A DNA stretch of 14,393 bases from JAIRTY01 sp050257395 (GTDB lineage: Bacteria; Actinomycetota; Actinomycetes; Streptosporangiales; Streptosporangiaceae): the NCBI GenBank assembly GCA_050257395.1, contig JBLMWU010000082.1:1-14393 (forward strand), read 5' to 3'. The notes beneath the pieces were generated by a model, which saw nothing but the letters and a program-made list of their open reading frames with translations, had not been told where the DNA came from and ran no database searches. This document shows positions 5,820-13,073 of the stretch, piece by piece. Within the stretch, counting starts at the first letter, position 1; each line of letters starts with the position of its first letter. Position numbers and translations under genes: made by a program.

Positions 5820-6826
5820 CCGGCCCGGCTGTGAACCTGGTGCCGTCGCAGTACCGCAACGTCAGCGTCGCCGATGTGCCGGTGCCGCTCACCGAGCCGG
5901 CGCTGCGCGGCTTCCTGCTCGGCCGGGCCGTTTACCGGCGGACGCGCTACCTGATCGCGCGCCACGGCGGCGCCGGTGCCGTCGTTGAGGTCAGCAAGGA
6001 CTCCGAGCAGCCGCTGTTTTCCCCGGTCACCGCCGTGACGATGCTTGCCGGGCCGGAGGAGACAGCACTCGTGGATGCGCCAGAAGCAGACACCGGGGTG
6101 CCCACCCAGCTGGCCCGGGTGGCGGCCAGCCAGGCGCCGGGAGCCCGCTGCGTGATTGTGTGCGGCCGGTACGGCCACGTGAACTTCATCCTCGACCCGG
6201 CGCCGGTGCGGATCCGGGTGGTGGAGGTGGTCCCCCCGTGGCCGCCCAAGCTGGTGGACCAGCTGACCCGGGTGCTCGACCTGGCGGAAGACCTGCCGCC
6301 GGTGGAACTGGTCCCGGAACTGGTGAACCTCGAGGAGCTGGCCGCCGCCCAGCCTGCCCGCCACTACCTGTTCCCGTGCCGGGCCGGGGAGACGGGCCAG
6401 CGGGCCGGGACCGGGCTTCCCGGTGAGAACGCAGAGGGCACCGGGGCCGGGCAGCCCGCCACTGTGGAGATCTCCTACCTGGACGAAATCCCCGAGCGTG
6501 CATCCTGGACGCTGGTGGGCTGCGCCCGGTCGAAGTCCATCCACGACTGGTTCTACCGCGGCGACGTCCCGGTGGTCGACATGTGCCCGCGCAACCTGAC
6601 GGCCCGGGCGCGGCCCGGCCCGGAGCCGCTGCTGACCAAGTGCTGCCTCCTGGAGGACCGGGTCACCGCTGACAACGGTCTGGTGGTGGTGCCCTGGGGC
6701 GCCAGCATGGCACAGATCCGGGAGGGCCTGGACCGGGCGGTAGCCGCCGCGGTACCAGCCGCCGGGGATGATCCGGCATTCCGGGGCAGGGAGCCGGGAC
6801 CCGCCGCTGAGCCGGCCTCGCGATGA
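5816..6826 (+). CDS. Cys-rich protein of unknown function inside the CoM operon
   Basis: 336 aa; I cannot assign a family. It sits between the ComA and the first AFS gene with 4-base ATGA overlaps on both sides, so production is coupled to both. Seven cysteines: C112 and C116 (CVIVC, followed by GRYGHVNFI), C188 (FPC), C236 (VGCARSK), C257 (DMCPRN) and the pair C276-C277 (TKCCLLE). The C-terminal half, with SIHDWFYRGDVPVVDMCP and VVVPWGASM, looks folded and conserved in style; residues 191-215 and the last 25 are Gly/Pro/Ala-rich linkers. No signal peptide or membrane segment. Because published bacterial CoM synthesis needs thiolation and a reduction after sulfoacrylate, a thiol or metal protein here is a reasonable candidate for a missing step, but that is inference only. 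Coding status is supported by position, overlaps and codon pattern. Confidence 0.85.
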   Translation: MTGPAVNLVPSQYRNVSVADVPVPLTEPALRGFLLGRAVYRRTRYLIARHGGAGAVVEVSKDSEQPLFSPVTAVTMLAGPEETALVDAPEADTGVPTQLARVAASQAPGARCVIVCGRYGHVNFILDPAPVRIRVVEVVPPWPPKLVDQLTRVLDLAEDLPPVELVPELVNLEELAAAQPARHYLFPCRAGETGQRAGTGLPGENAEGTGAGQPATVEISYLDEIPERASWTLVGCARSKSIHDWFYRGDVPVVDMCPRNLTARARPGPEPLLTKCCLLEDRVTADNGLVVVPWGASMAQIREGLDRAVAAAVPAAGDDPAFRGREPGPAAEPASR

Positions 6827-8187
6827 TCACCCGGATCACCGATTCACCCCTCTACCAGCATCTGTGGGGGACCAGCGAAGCCAGGGCGGTGCTCGGTGAG
6901 GAGGGCCGGCTGCAGGGCTGGCTGGAGGTGATCGCCGCACTGGCGCGTGCGCAGGCTGCGGCGGGCGTCATCCCGGATAGCGCAGCCGGCCTGATCACCG
7001 AGCACGCGCGTGCAGATCGGCTCGACCTCGGCTACGCCGCCGAACAGACCCGGCAGACCTCCCACTCCATGCTCGGCCTGATCCGTGCGCTGCAGGCGGT
7101 GCTGCCCGCGGGGGCCCGCGAGTACGTCTACACCGGCGCCACCGTGCAGGACATCACCGATACCTGGACCGCCCTGGCCCTGCGCCGCATCGGCGCCATC
7201 ACCTGGCGGGACCTACGGCAGATCGAGGAACTGCTGCTGAGCCTGGCCGCTGCGCACCGGTCCACGGTGATGTCCGGCCGTACCCATGGCCAGCCGGGCA
7301 GCCCGGTGACCTTCGGCTGGAAGGCCGCGTCCTGGGCGGAGGAGGTCCGGCGCCACCTGGACCGGCTGTCGGAGGGGGCCCCCCGGTGGCTGGTCGGGCA
7401 GCTCGGCGGGGGAGTGGGCAGCCTGGTCTTCTACGGCGAGCAAGGGCTGGCGGTGCGGGCCCGGTTCTGTGCCGAGCTAGGCCTCGCCGACCCGGGCATG
7501 TCCTGGCTGTCGGCCCGCGACCGCGGCGCCGAATTCGCCCAGGTGCTGGCCCTGGTGTGCGGCACCCTGGCACGGATCGGCGGCGAAGTCTACGAGCTGC
7601 AGCGGCCGGAGATCGGTGAATTGGCTGAGCGGGCCCTGGCGGGCACGGCCGGGAGCATCACCATGCCGCACAAACGGAACCCGGAATCGAGCGAGCATCT
7701 CGACACCCTGGCCAGGCTGGCCCGGGCGAACACGGCGGTGCTGCTGGAGGGCATGGCCTGCCAGCACGAGCGGGATGGCCGGGCCTGGAAAGCCGAATGG
7801 GTGGCGCTGCCCGAGGTCTGCCTGCTTGCCACGGCGGCGCTGCAGCTGGCGATAGACCTGCTGTCAGGGCTGACCGTGGATGCGGAGGCGATGCGCCGCA
7901 ACCTGAGCAGCCGGGGCGGGTACAGCATCAGCGAACGGGCCCTGGCTGTCCTCGCGGCCCGGCTGGGACCCCGCCGCGCGCAGGAGCGGCTGCAGGAGGT
8001 GTTCGGCGAAAGCGCCGCAGCCGGCCTCACCGCCGGGCACGCTCTGGCCTCCTCCGGCCTGCTCAGCCCGGAGGAGGCGGAGCAACTCGCCGCGGAACCG
8101 GACACCGGCTGCTGCGAGCGCATGGTTGACCTGGTGGTCAAGTGTGCCCGGGCCGCCCGGGCGGCGGAGCCGCCGGAATGGCCGTGA
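6823..8187 (+). CDS. Aspartase/fumarase superfamily lyase (adenylosuccinate-lyase/CMLE-like), XcbC-type candidate
   Basis: 454-aa member of the aspartase/fumarase superfamily. The three conserved regions are present: YTGATVQDITDT (residues 103-114; like the GATSQD of PurB/3-carboxymuconate cycloisomerase), GRTHGQPGSPVTFG (152-165, with H155 in the general-acid/base position), and the signature loop GSITMPHKRNP (277-287, catalytic Ser expected at S278, K284 and N286 kept). In X. autotrophicus Py2, the AFS enzyme XcbC1 eliminates phosphate from phosphosulfolactate to give sulfoacrylate. With an adjacent ComA, this gene or the second AFS gene (9173-10753) should do that here. I favour this one because its catalytic residues are intact. 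It overlaps its upstream neighbour by ATGA. A housekeeping PurB is less likely given the operon. Family sure; reaction inferred. Confidence 0.85.
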   Translation: MITRITDSPLYQHLWGTSEARAVLGEEGRLQGWLEVIAALARAQAAAGVIPDSAAGLITEHARADRLDLGYAAEQTRQTSHSMLGLIRALQAVLPAGAREYVYTGATVQDITDTWTALALRRIGAITWRDLRQIEELLLSLAAAHRSTVMSGRTHGQPGSPVTFGWKAASWAEEVRRHLDRLSEGAPRWLVGQLGGGVGSLVFYGEQGLAVRARFCAELGLADPGMSWLSARDRGAEFAQVLALVCGTLARIGGEVYELQRPEIGELAERALAGTAGSITMPHKRNPESSEHLDTLARLARANTAVLLEGMACQHERDGRAWKAEWVALPEVCLLATAALQLAIDLLSGLTVDAEAMRRNLSSRGGYSISERALAVLAARLGPRRAQERLQEVFGESAAAGLTAGHALASSGLLSPEEAEQLAAEPDTGCCERMVDLVVKCARAARAAEPPEWP

Positions 8188-9176
8188 CCGCAGCCGGGCT
8201 GCCCGCCCGCAGGCGGCTGGCGGTGCTGCCCACACCCCTGGTTTCGGCGCCGCGCCTGGCGGAGACGCTGAGCGCTGGTCCCCTCTATCTCAAGCGCGAT
8301 GATCTGACCGGGTTCGCTTTCGGCGGCAACAAGGCCCGCACGCTGGAGTTCCTGCTCGCTGCCGCCACCGCGGAGGGTGCCGACACCCTGCTGACCGGTG
8401 GGGCGCCGGGCTCGAACTTCTGTGCCGCCGCGGCCGCTGGCGCGCGCCTGGCAGGGCTGAGCTGTGAGCTGGTGATCGCGGGGAAGCGGGCGCCTGCGGG
8501 CCCCGCCCTGGCCCTCGCCCAGTCCTGGGGCGCCGCCGTGCGCTGGACCGGGGACCCGGACCGGACCAGTGTCGATACCGGGCTTCGCCGGGCTGCCGCC
8601 GGCCTCGCCGCGGCTGGGCGCCGGCCCTACCTGATCCCGCGCGGCGGTGCCGCTGCCGCTGGCGCCGTCGGCTATGCGCTGGCCGCGTTCGAGCTGCACG
8701 AGCAGCTCGCCGAACGGGGTATCAGGTCGGCGCGGGTCGTGGTGGCAGTCGGTTCCGGTACCACCCTGGCTGGGCTGGTCGCCGGCAACGTGCTGCTGGG
8801 CCGCCCGCTGGATTTGCTGGGAGGCTCGGCCAGCCGGCCCCCGGCACAGGCAGCCGGTCAGGTGCTGGCGCTCGCCAGGGAATGCGCCCGGCTCCTCAGC
8901 GGGGCTGTGCCGCCAGGCGCGTCAGGTCCCGCGCCGGAGATCACGGAAGCGGACGTGACCGTGGCTGACGTGCGCGGCCCGGGTCACGGAGTGCCATCAC
9001 CGGCAGCAGCGGCGGTCGCCGAGCTGGCACTGAGCACGGAGGGACTGGTGATCGATCCGGTGTACACCGCTAAGGCGCTGACCCTGGTGACAGGATGCGG
9101 CGGGGAGAGCACAGTGTTCTGGCACACCGGCGGGCTGCTGGACGCCGTCGCCCTGGCCGAGGCGGCCCACCGGTGA
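8178..9176 (+). CDS. PLP-dependent enzyme, D-cysteine desulfhydrase/ACC deaminase family (XcbE1-like)
   Basis: 332-aa fold-type II PLP enzyme. LYLKRDDLTG is followed by FGGNKAR with the PLP Lys at K52, matching the position in DcyD (about 51). Residues 73-90 (TGGAPGSNFCAAAAAGARL) occupy the usual catalytic-serine and phosphate-binding region: S79-N80 are kept, but the usual Q before them is G and the following H-x-R is F-C-A. VGSGTTLAGLVAG (about 192-204) is the Gly-rich PLP phosphate loop. In X. autotrophicus, XcbE1 is a homologue of D-cysteine desulfhydrases and belongs to the late, sulfur-adding part of CoM synthesis. Starts: ATG 8178 (10-base overlap) or GTG 8184 (GTGA overlap, like its neighbours) are both possible; the longer frame from 8142 lacks homology. 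It is followed by a GTGA overlap with the next gene. Confidence 0.85.
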   Translation: MAVTAAGLPARRRLAVLPTPLVSAPRLAETLSAGPLYLKRDDLTGFAFGGNKARTLEFLLAAATAEGADTLLTGGAPGSNFCAAAAAGARLAGLSCELVIAGKRAPAGPALALAQSWGAAVRWTGDPDRTSVDTGLRRAAAGLAAAGRRPYLIPRGGAAAAGAVGYALAAFELHEQLAERGIRSARVVVAVGSGTTLAGLVAGNVLLGRPLDLLGGSASRPPAQAAGQVLALARECARLLSGAVPPGASGPAPEITEADVTVADVRGPGHGVPSPAAAAVAELALSTEGLVIDPVYTAKALTLVTGCGGESTVFWHTGGLLDAVALAEAAHR

Positions 9177-10753
9177 CAGGCAGCACGCGCCCGGCGGCCG
9201 GGCCGCCGGCGGGCCCCCCGGCTGCGGAGCTGATAGCGGCCGGGTTCGAGCTGGAGAACGCCGACGCACCGGTGCTGCATCACGGCATGAACCTGGCGGA
9301 CATCGGCCACGTGCTCGATCTCGGCTCCGCCGGCGTCATCCCCCCCGGCGCCGTGCGTGCTCTCCTCGCGCTCCTTCTCGAGACCCTGGAGATCCCGGCC
9401 AGCGAGTTTCCCTACGATCCTGCCAACGGCGAGCCGTACAACTCGCGCGAGCGCTACTTCGCCGGACGGCTGGGGGATGTCGCGGGCTGGCTGCACGCCG
9501 GCCGTCCCCGGCGGGAGGCGATCCGGGTCGCCTTCCGGCTGCGGCTGCGCGATGACCTGACAGCCCTCATCGGGGAGGTGGCCCGCCTCGCCGGGGAACT
9601 GGCCAGCACCGCCGGGGCGCACGCCGGGACTCTCATGGCTGACCAGACGTATCTGCAGCATGCGCAGCCGTCCACATTCGGCCACTACATCCTCACGTTC
9701 GCATTCCCGGCCCTGCGGGCAGGAGATCGGCTCACCGACGCTCTTGCGTGGACGGACGCCAGCCCGGGCGGGGCTGGCTGTGTCAACGGCACCCGGCTGC
9801 ATCCCGACCGTAGCCACATCGCGGAACTGCTCGGTTTCCGCAGCATCGCCGAACATACCCGGGACGCCATGTGGCAGATCGATGGCCTTTTCGACATGGT
9901 CAGCGCCGCGACCGGGCTGGTGGTAACCCAGTCCAAGCTCGCCGAGGACCTGGAGATCTGGGCCAGCCAGGAATTCGACTACGTGAGCCTGGCTGACGGC
10001 TACAGCCGCGCCAGCGTGCTCATGCCGCAGAAGCGGAATCCGTACGCGCTGTCCATCATCCGGGGCGCGGCGGGAACGCTGATCGGCAAGCTGACCGGCC
10101 TGCTTGCGATCGCGAAGACCCCCTCCGCCAGGAGCGACAATCTCATCTTCGCCTACGGGGACGTGCCGCGGGCGCTCGGCCTGGCACTGCGGGTGACCCG
10201 TCTCACCACCGGCGTCGTCCGCACCCTGCAGATCAACGCCGACCGGATGGGCGCCGTCCTCGATTCAGGCTTTTCCCAGGCCACTGACCTGGCCGAGCAC
10301 ATCATGCAGGTGTGCGCGATCGACTACCGGACGGCTTACCGGGTGGTGGGCCTGGCGGTCCGGGATGCGAGCGCAGCGGGTCTGCGCGGCACTGACATCG
10401 ACGGGGAACTGCTCGACCGGGCAGCCGCTGCGATCACCGGCCAGCCGCTCGGACTGGCCGGCCGCGACCTGTCGGCGGCCCTTGACCCACAGCTGATCGT
10501 GGCGAGCAGAACCGGGCTTGGCGGCGCCGCGCCGGCCGAAGTCACCAGGATGGCCGCACAGGCCACGCAGCAGGCGGATGAGCTCGCCGCCGAAGCACAG
10601 CGGTGGGGCGCCCTCTACCAGGCTGCTGAGGACGGGCTCATCGTGGCTGCCCGCCGCTGCGCCGCGGCCCGCTCGGATCCCGAGCTTCTCGAACTCGCCA
10701 GTGCAGTGGCTGCCACCGGTCCCAGGCCGGCCACCGGACGGAGGAAGCAATGA
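9173..10753 (+). CDS. Argininosuccinate-lyase-like AFS enzyme with altered active site (XcbD1-type candidate)
   Basis: 526-aa member of the argininosuccinate lyase branch of the aspartase/fumarase superfamily, longer than usual (about 460). The signature loop ASVLMPQKRNP is at 280-290 with S281, K287 and N289 conserved. TYLQHAQPSTFGH (159-171) corresponds to the THLQxAQP motif, but the active-site His is Tyr (Y160). HAGRPRRE (108-115) replaces the substrate-binding HTGRSRND. True argininosuccinate cleavage is therefore unlikely. In Xanthobacter two AFS members (XcbC1, XcbD1) serve CoM synthesis; this would be the second, probably acting after phosphate elimination. The start is the GTG at 9173, overlapping the PLP gene stop as GTGA; the upstream extension from 9095 lies inside the previous gene. 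No other arginine biosynthesis gene is nearby. Its stop overlaps the DUF1116 start by ATGA. Confidence 0.85.
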   Translation: MTGSTRPAAGPPAGPPAAELIAAGFELENADAPVLHHGMNLADIGHVLDLGSAGVIPPGAVRALLALLLETLEIPASEFPYDPANGEPYNSRERYFAGRLGDVAGWLHAGRPRREAIRVAFRLRLRDDLTALIGEVARLAGELASTAGAHAGTLMADQTYLQHAQPSTFGHYILTFAFPALRAGDRLTDALAWTDASPGGAGCVNGTRLHPDRSHIAELLGFRSIAEHTRDAMWQIDGLFDMVSAATGLVVTQSKLAEDLEIWASQEFDYVSLADGYSRASVLMPQKRNPYALSIIRGAAGTLIGKLTGLLAIAKTPSARSDNLIFAYGDVPRALGLALRVTRLTTGVVRTLQINADRMGAVLDSGFSQATDLAEHIMQVCAIDYRTAYRVVGLAVRDASAAGLRGTDIDGELLDRAAAAITGQPLGLAGRDLSAALDPQLIVASRTGLGGAAPAEVTRMAAQATQQADELAAEAQRWGALYQAAEDGLIVAARRCAAARSDPELLELASAVAATGPRPATGRRKQ

Positions 10754-12177
10754 CGCGACCGGATGCCGCGACGGCGCCCCTGCCGGGGACGGCGGCAGTG
10801 ATCAACGTGGGCCTGCCATTGTTCGCCAACGCCGTGCAGGAGCAGGGGGCCCCCGTCATCTCCGTGGACTGGCGGATTCCCGCTGGCGGTGATCCGGCTG
10901 CCGTCGCCGCCCTCGGCAGGCTCTGCGGGACGCATGCCGAGCGGATCGATGCCGCCAATGCCGAGGTGCTGCGCCGCCTGGACCAGGGTGTGCCCCGCCT
11001 GACCGGGATGACCACGGTCGCCCGGGCAGCACCGGGCCTGCCCGATCGCACGCTGCTGCATTGCGGGCCAGCGATCAGTTACGGCGATGCGCCGGATCCG
11101 CTGCAGCGGTCGATGCGTGCGGCTGCCGTTGCGGAAGGGTGGGCGGCAGACCTGGCGGAGGCCGGCAGGCTGCTGCACACCGGCGCGATCCGGCTCAGCC
11201 CCGCCAACGAGCACCGGGTGGTGGTGCCGATGGCAACCGCGCTTGCCGCCAGCGCCCCCCTGTACCGGGTGGAGAACGAGGCCGGCGGGACCGTCGCCTA
11301 CGCGCCGATCTGCCAGGGATCAGGGGAGACCGCCTGGTTCGGGTGTGCCAGCGAGGCTTCGATCGCCCGGCTGGTCTTCCTGCGCGACGTCGCCGCCCCG
11401 GTTATCGCGCGGATTCTCACCCGCAGCGGGCCGCTGGATCTGCTGGCGCTCGCCGCCCAGGCGGTCGCCATGGGCGATGACGTCCATGTCCGCATGCAGG
11501 CCGCCACGAACCTGCTGATCCGGGAGTGGCTGCCGTACCTGGCGGAGCTGGGCGGCCGGGAAACTGCCGCCTTCGCCCGCTTCCTGTCGGTCAACTACCT
11601 GTTCTTCCTCACCCTTGCCATGGGCGCTGCCCGGTCCCTGACCGAGTGGGCAGCCCAGGTCCCTGACTCCTCCATCGTCACCACCATGGCGCGCAACGGG
11701 ACCACTTTCGGCATCCGCCTGGCCGGCTGTGACCGGTGGTTCGAGGCCGACGCCCCCGAGATCGGCCATGCGCTCTACTACTCCGGGCAGGGACCGCAGA
11801 CCAGCGCCAGGGACATCGGTGACAGCGCGGTGCTGGAACTGTGCGGGCTGGGCGCCGCAGCCGCAGCCGGGTCACCCGCAGTAGCCCAGTTGCTGGGCGG
11901 GGACATGCGGGAGGCCGCTGAACTCACCGAGAGGCTCACCGCGGTCTGCGCGGGCCGGTCAAGTCGTTTCAAGATCCCGGTGCTCGGCAACTCCGGCACA
12001 CCGCTGGGGGTCGACGTGCGCAAGGTGGTGGAACTGGGCGTCACCCCCGCCGTGACCACCGGCATCCTGCACCACTCGGACGGCACCGGCCAGGTGGGCG
12101 CTGGCGTGGCAGAGGCGCCGCTGAGCTGCTTCATCCACGCGCTGACCGCACTGGACCAGCGGCTGGCCGGAGCCTGA
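10750..12177 (+). CDS. ylbE: DUF1116 family protein (YlbE/AllG-like, oxamate carbamoyltransferase component)
   Basis: 475-aa DUF1116 protein. The N-terminal INVGLPLFANAVQEQGAPV and DWRIPAGGD resemble YlbE and the C-terminal tail of FdrA. Middle: NGTTFGIRLAG, then DIGDSAVLELCGLGAAAAAG. C-terminus: GVDVRKVVELGVTP (420-433) and GTGQVGAG (445-452), characteristic of the family. In E. coli, YlbE with FdrA and YlbF is assigned as oxamate carbamoyltransferase, forming carbamoyl phosphate and oxamate from oxalurate. Here its natural partners, FdrA and carbamate kinase, lie 9.5 kb away on the other strand, while this gene is the last of the CoM-type operon with an ATGA overlap and its own GGAGG (10740-10744). 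It should be soluble. The substrate may differ from oxalurate. Confidence 0.88.
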   Translation: MTRPDAATAPLPGTAAVINVGLPLFANAVQEQGAPVISVDWRIPAGGDPAAVAALGRLCGTHAERIDAANAEVLRRLDQGVPRLTGMTTVARAAPGLPDRTLLHCGPAISYGDAPDPLQRSMRAAAVAEGWAADLAEAGRLLHTGAIRLSPANEHRVVVPMATALAASAPLYRVENEAGGTVAYAPICQGSGETAWFGCASEASIARLVFLRDVAAPVIARILTRSGPLDLLALAAQAVAMGDDVHVRMQAATNLLIREWLPYLAELGGRETAAFARFLSVNYLFFLTLAMGAARSLTEWAAQVPDSSIVTTMARNGTTFGIRLAGCDRWFEADAPEIGHALYYSGQGPQTSARDIGDSAVLELCGLGAAAAAGSPAVAQLLGGDMREAAELTERLTAVCAGRSSRFKIPVLGNSGTPLGVDVRKVVELGVTPAVTTGILHHSDGTGQVGAGVAEAPLSCFIHALTALDQRLAGA

Positions 12178-12192
12178 GCAGGCGCGCGGGTA

Positions 12193-12630
12193 TCACCCCG
12201 GCAGCGAGCTGGCATCACCGACTGTGACCTCGATCGGCGGGGCGGCGGCAATCGTGTTGGACACATAGCACACCCGCAAGGCCGGCTCGATGAGCCGCTC
12301 GATCACGCCGGATGCGGCGTCCGCCATCACAGCCAGCTGCAGCCGGGTAAAGCGCGGCCCGTCGTAGGTGCCGGTGGCAGTGACGGCCAGGCCCGGCAAG
12401 GTGATGCCCCGCTTGCCAGCCGCCCAGTTCAGTGCCAGGGCGTAACACGACGCCAGGGCGGCCAGCAGGTACTCGGTCGGCATCGGGCCGGTCCCGGTGC
12501 CGCCGGCGCTCTCCGGTTCGTCCACCAACAGGTCGAAGCCGCCCGCGGAGACCCGGCACCGCCAGCCGCCCTCCCAGCGGGCGACCACCGAGTTCGTCAG
12601 GGGTCTGCCAGCACCGCTGGCTGCGGTCAC
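12193..12630 (-). CDS. OsmC-family protein
   Basis: 145-aa OsmC/Ohr-fold protein. The two redox cysteines are visible: C62 in LAALASCYALALN (the helix after PTEYLLAA) and C121 in RVCYVSNTI, spaced about as in OsmC. Members reduce organic hydroperoxides through the Cys pair; many YhfA-like relatives have unknown substrates. The GTG start at 12630 has AGGAAGGTGG just upstream. It lies 41 bases after the nitrile hydratase accessory gene on the same strand, so it is probably the last gene of that unit. It converges with DUF1116, with 15 bases between stops. It could protect the oxidised-cysteine metal centre of nitrile hydratase or act on thiol species; neither is shown by sequence. Confidence 0.85.
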   Translation of the reverse strand: MTAASGAGRPLTNSVVARWEGGWRCRVSAGGFDLLVDEPESAGGTGTGPMPTEYLLAALASCYALALNWAAGKRGITLPGLAVTATGTYDGPRFTRLQLAVMADAASGVIERLIEPALRVCYVSNTIAAAPPIEVTVGDASSLPG

Positions 12631-12671
12631 AGCTCCACCTTCCTGGCTGGCATGGCCGGGGGCTTCGCGCC

Positions 12672-13073
12672 CTAGCCGGGCCCGGGCTCGCCGTGATCGT
12701 GGTGGCCGGGCTCGTCGTGGTCGTGGCCCGCGGGCCGGGCGGCAAGCGCGGCCCGCCTTGCCTCCAGGTCGGCGTCAGCTACCAGGCCCTGCCCGCTGAC
12801 CAGCCGCTCCAGGGCCTGCAGCCAGCACTCGTAGTAACTCCACCCCTCCCGGGAGGGGTGGGCGGCCTCCCAGTCGCTGATCTCTCGGATCAGCGACTGG
12901 CGGAAGTCCTCCCACTCGATCCGCCCGGCGTCGTGCAGCGCGAGCGCCACCCCGAAGGCCTGGCTCTCCCACGGGGCGGCGAAGACGAGCTCGCCGTTGT
13001 CGCGGGGCGGTGCCGCCGGGCCTGCCGCGTCGAGCAGATACACGGCGTCCGCATGGCCGCCCCCGCCCGTCAT
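12672..13073 (-). CDS. Nitrile hydratase accessory/activator protein (P14K-like) with His-rich tail
   Basis: 133-aa homologue of the N-terminal half of the nitrile hydratase beta subunit, the form taken by cobalt-NHase activators. LVFAAPWESQAFGVALALHDAG (about residues 29-50) mirrors the beta-subunit FAAPWEGTAF block; WEDFRQSLIREI and the WSYYECWLQALERL segment (about 78-91) are typical of the accessory family. The last 17 residues hold five His with Asp/Glu (H117, H119, H124, H125, H127), a likely metal-binding tail for cobalt delivery to the alpha subunit. The gene order beta-alpha-accessory is that of known Co-type clusters. The ATG overlaps the alpha stop (ATGA). Confidence 0.9.
   Translation of the reverse strand: MTGGGGHADAVYLLDAAGPAAPPRDNGELVFAAPWESQAFGVALALHDAGRIEWEDFRQSLIREISDWEAAHPSREGWSYYECWLQALERLVSGQGLVADADLEARRAALAARPAGHDHDEPGHHDHGEPGPG

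Noticed and set aside
6823..8187. Housekeeping adenylosuccinate lyase (purB)
   Set aside because: Motifs fit the superfamily, but the GATVQD variant and the operon with ComA, PLP and a second AFS gene favour a CoM-type role. Not excluded without phylogeny.
7590..8699. 369-codon minus-strand open frame opposite the first AFS and PLP genes
   Set aside because: Low-complexity Arg/Gly/Ala/Ser translation without family motifs; the opposite strand carries two well-supported enzymes.
9173..10753. Genuine argininosuccinate lyase (argH)
   Set aside because: The key His is Tyr and the HTGRSRND loop is changed; no arginine pathway genes are adjacent.
12178..12192. Terminator hairpin between DUF1116 and OsmC
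   Set aside because: Only a 4-base stem around CGGG/CCCG can be drawn; too weak to report.
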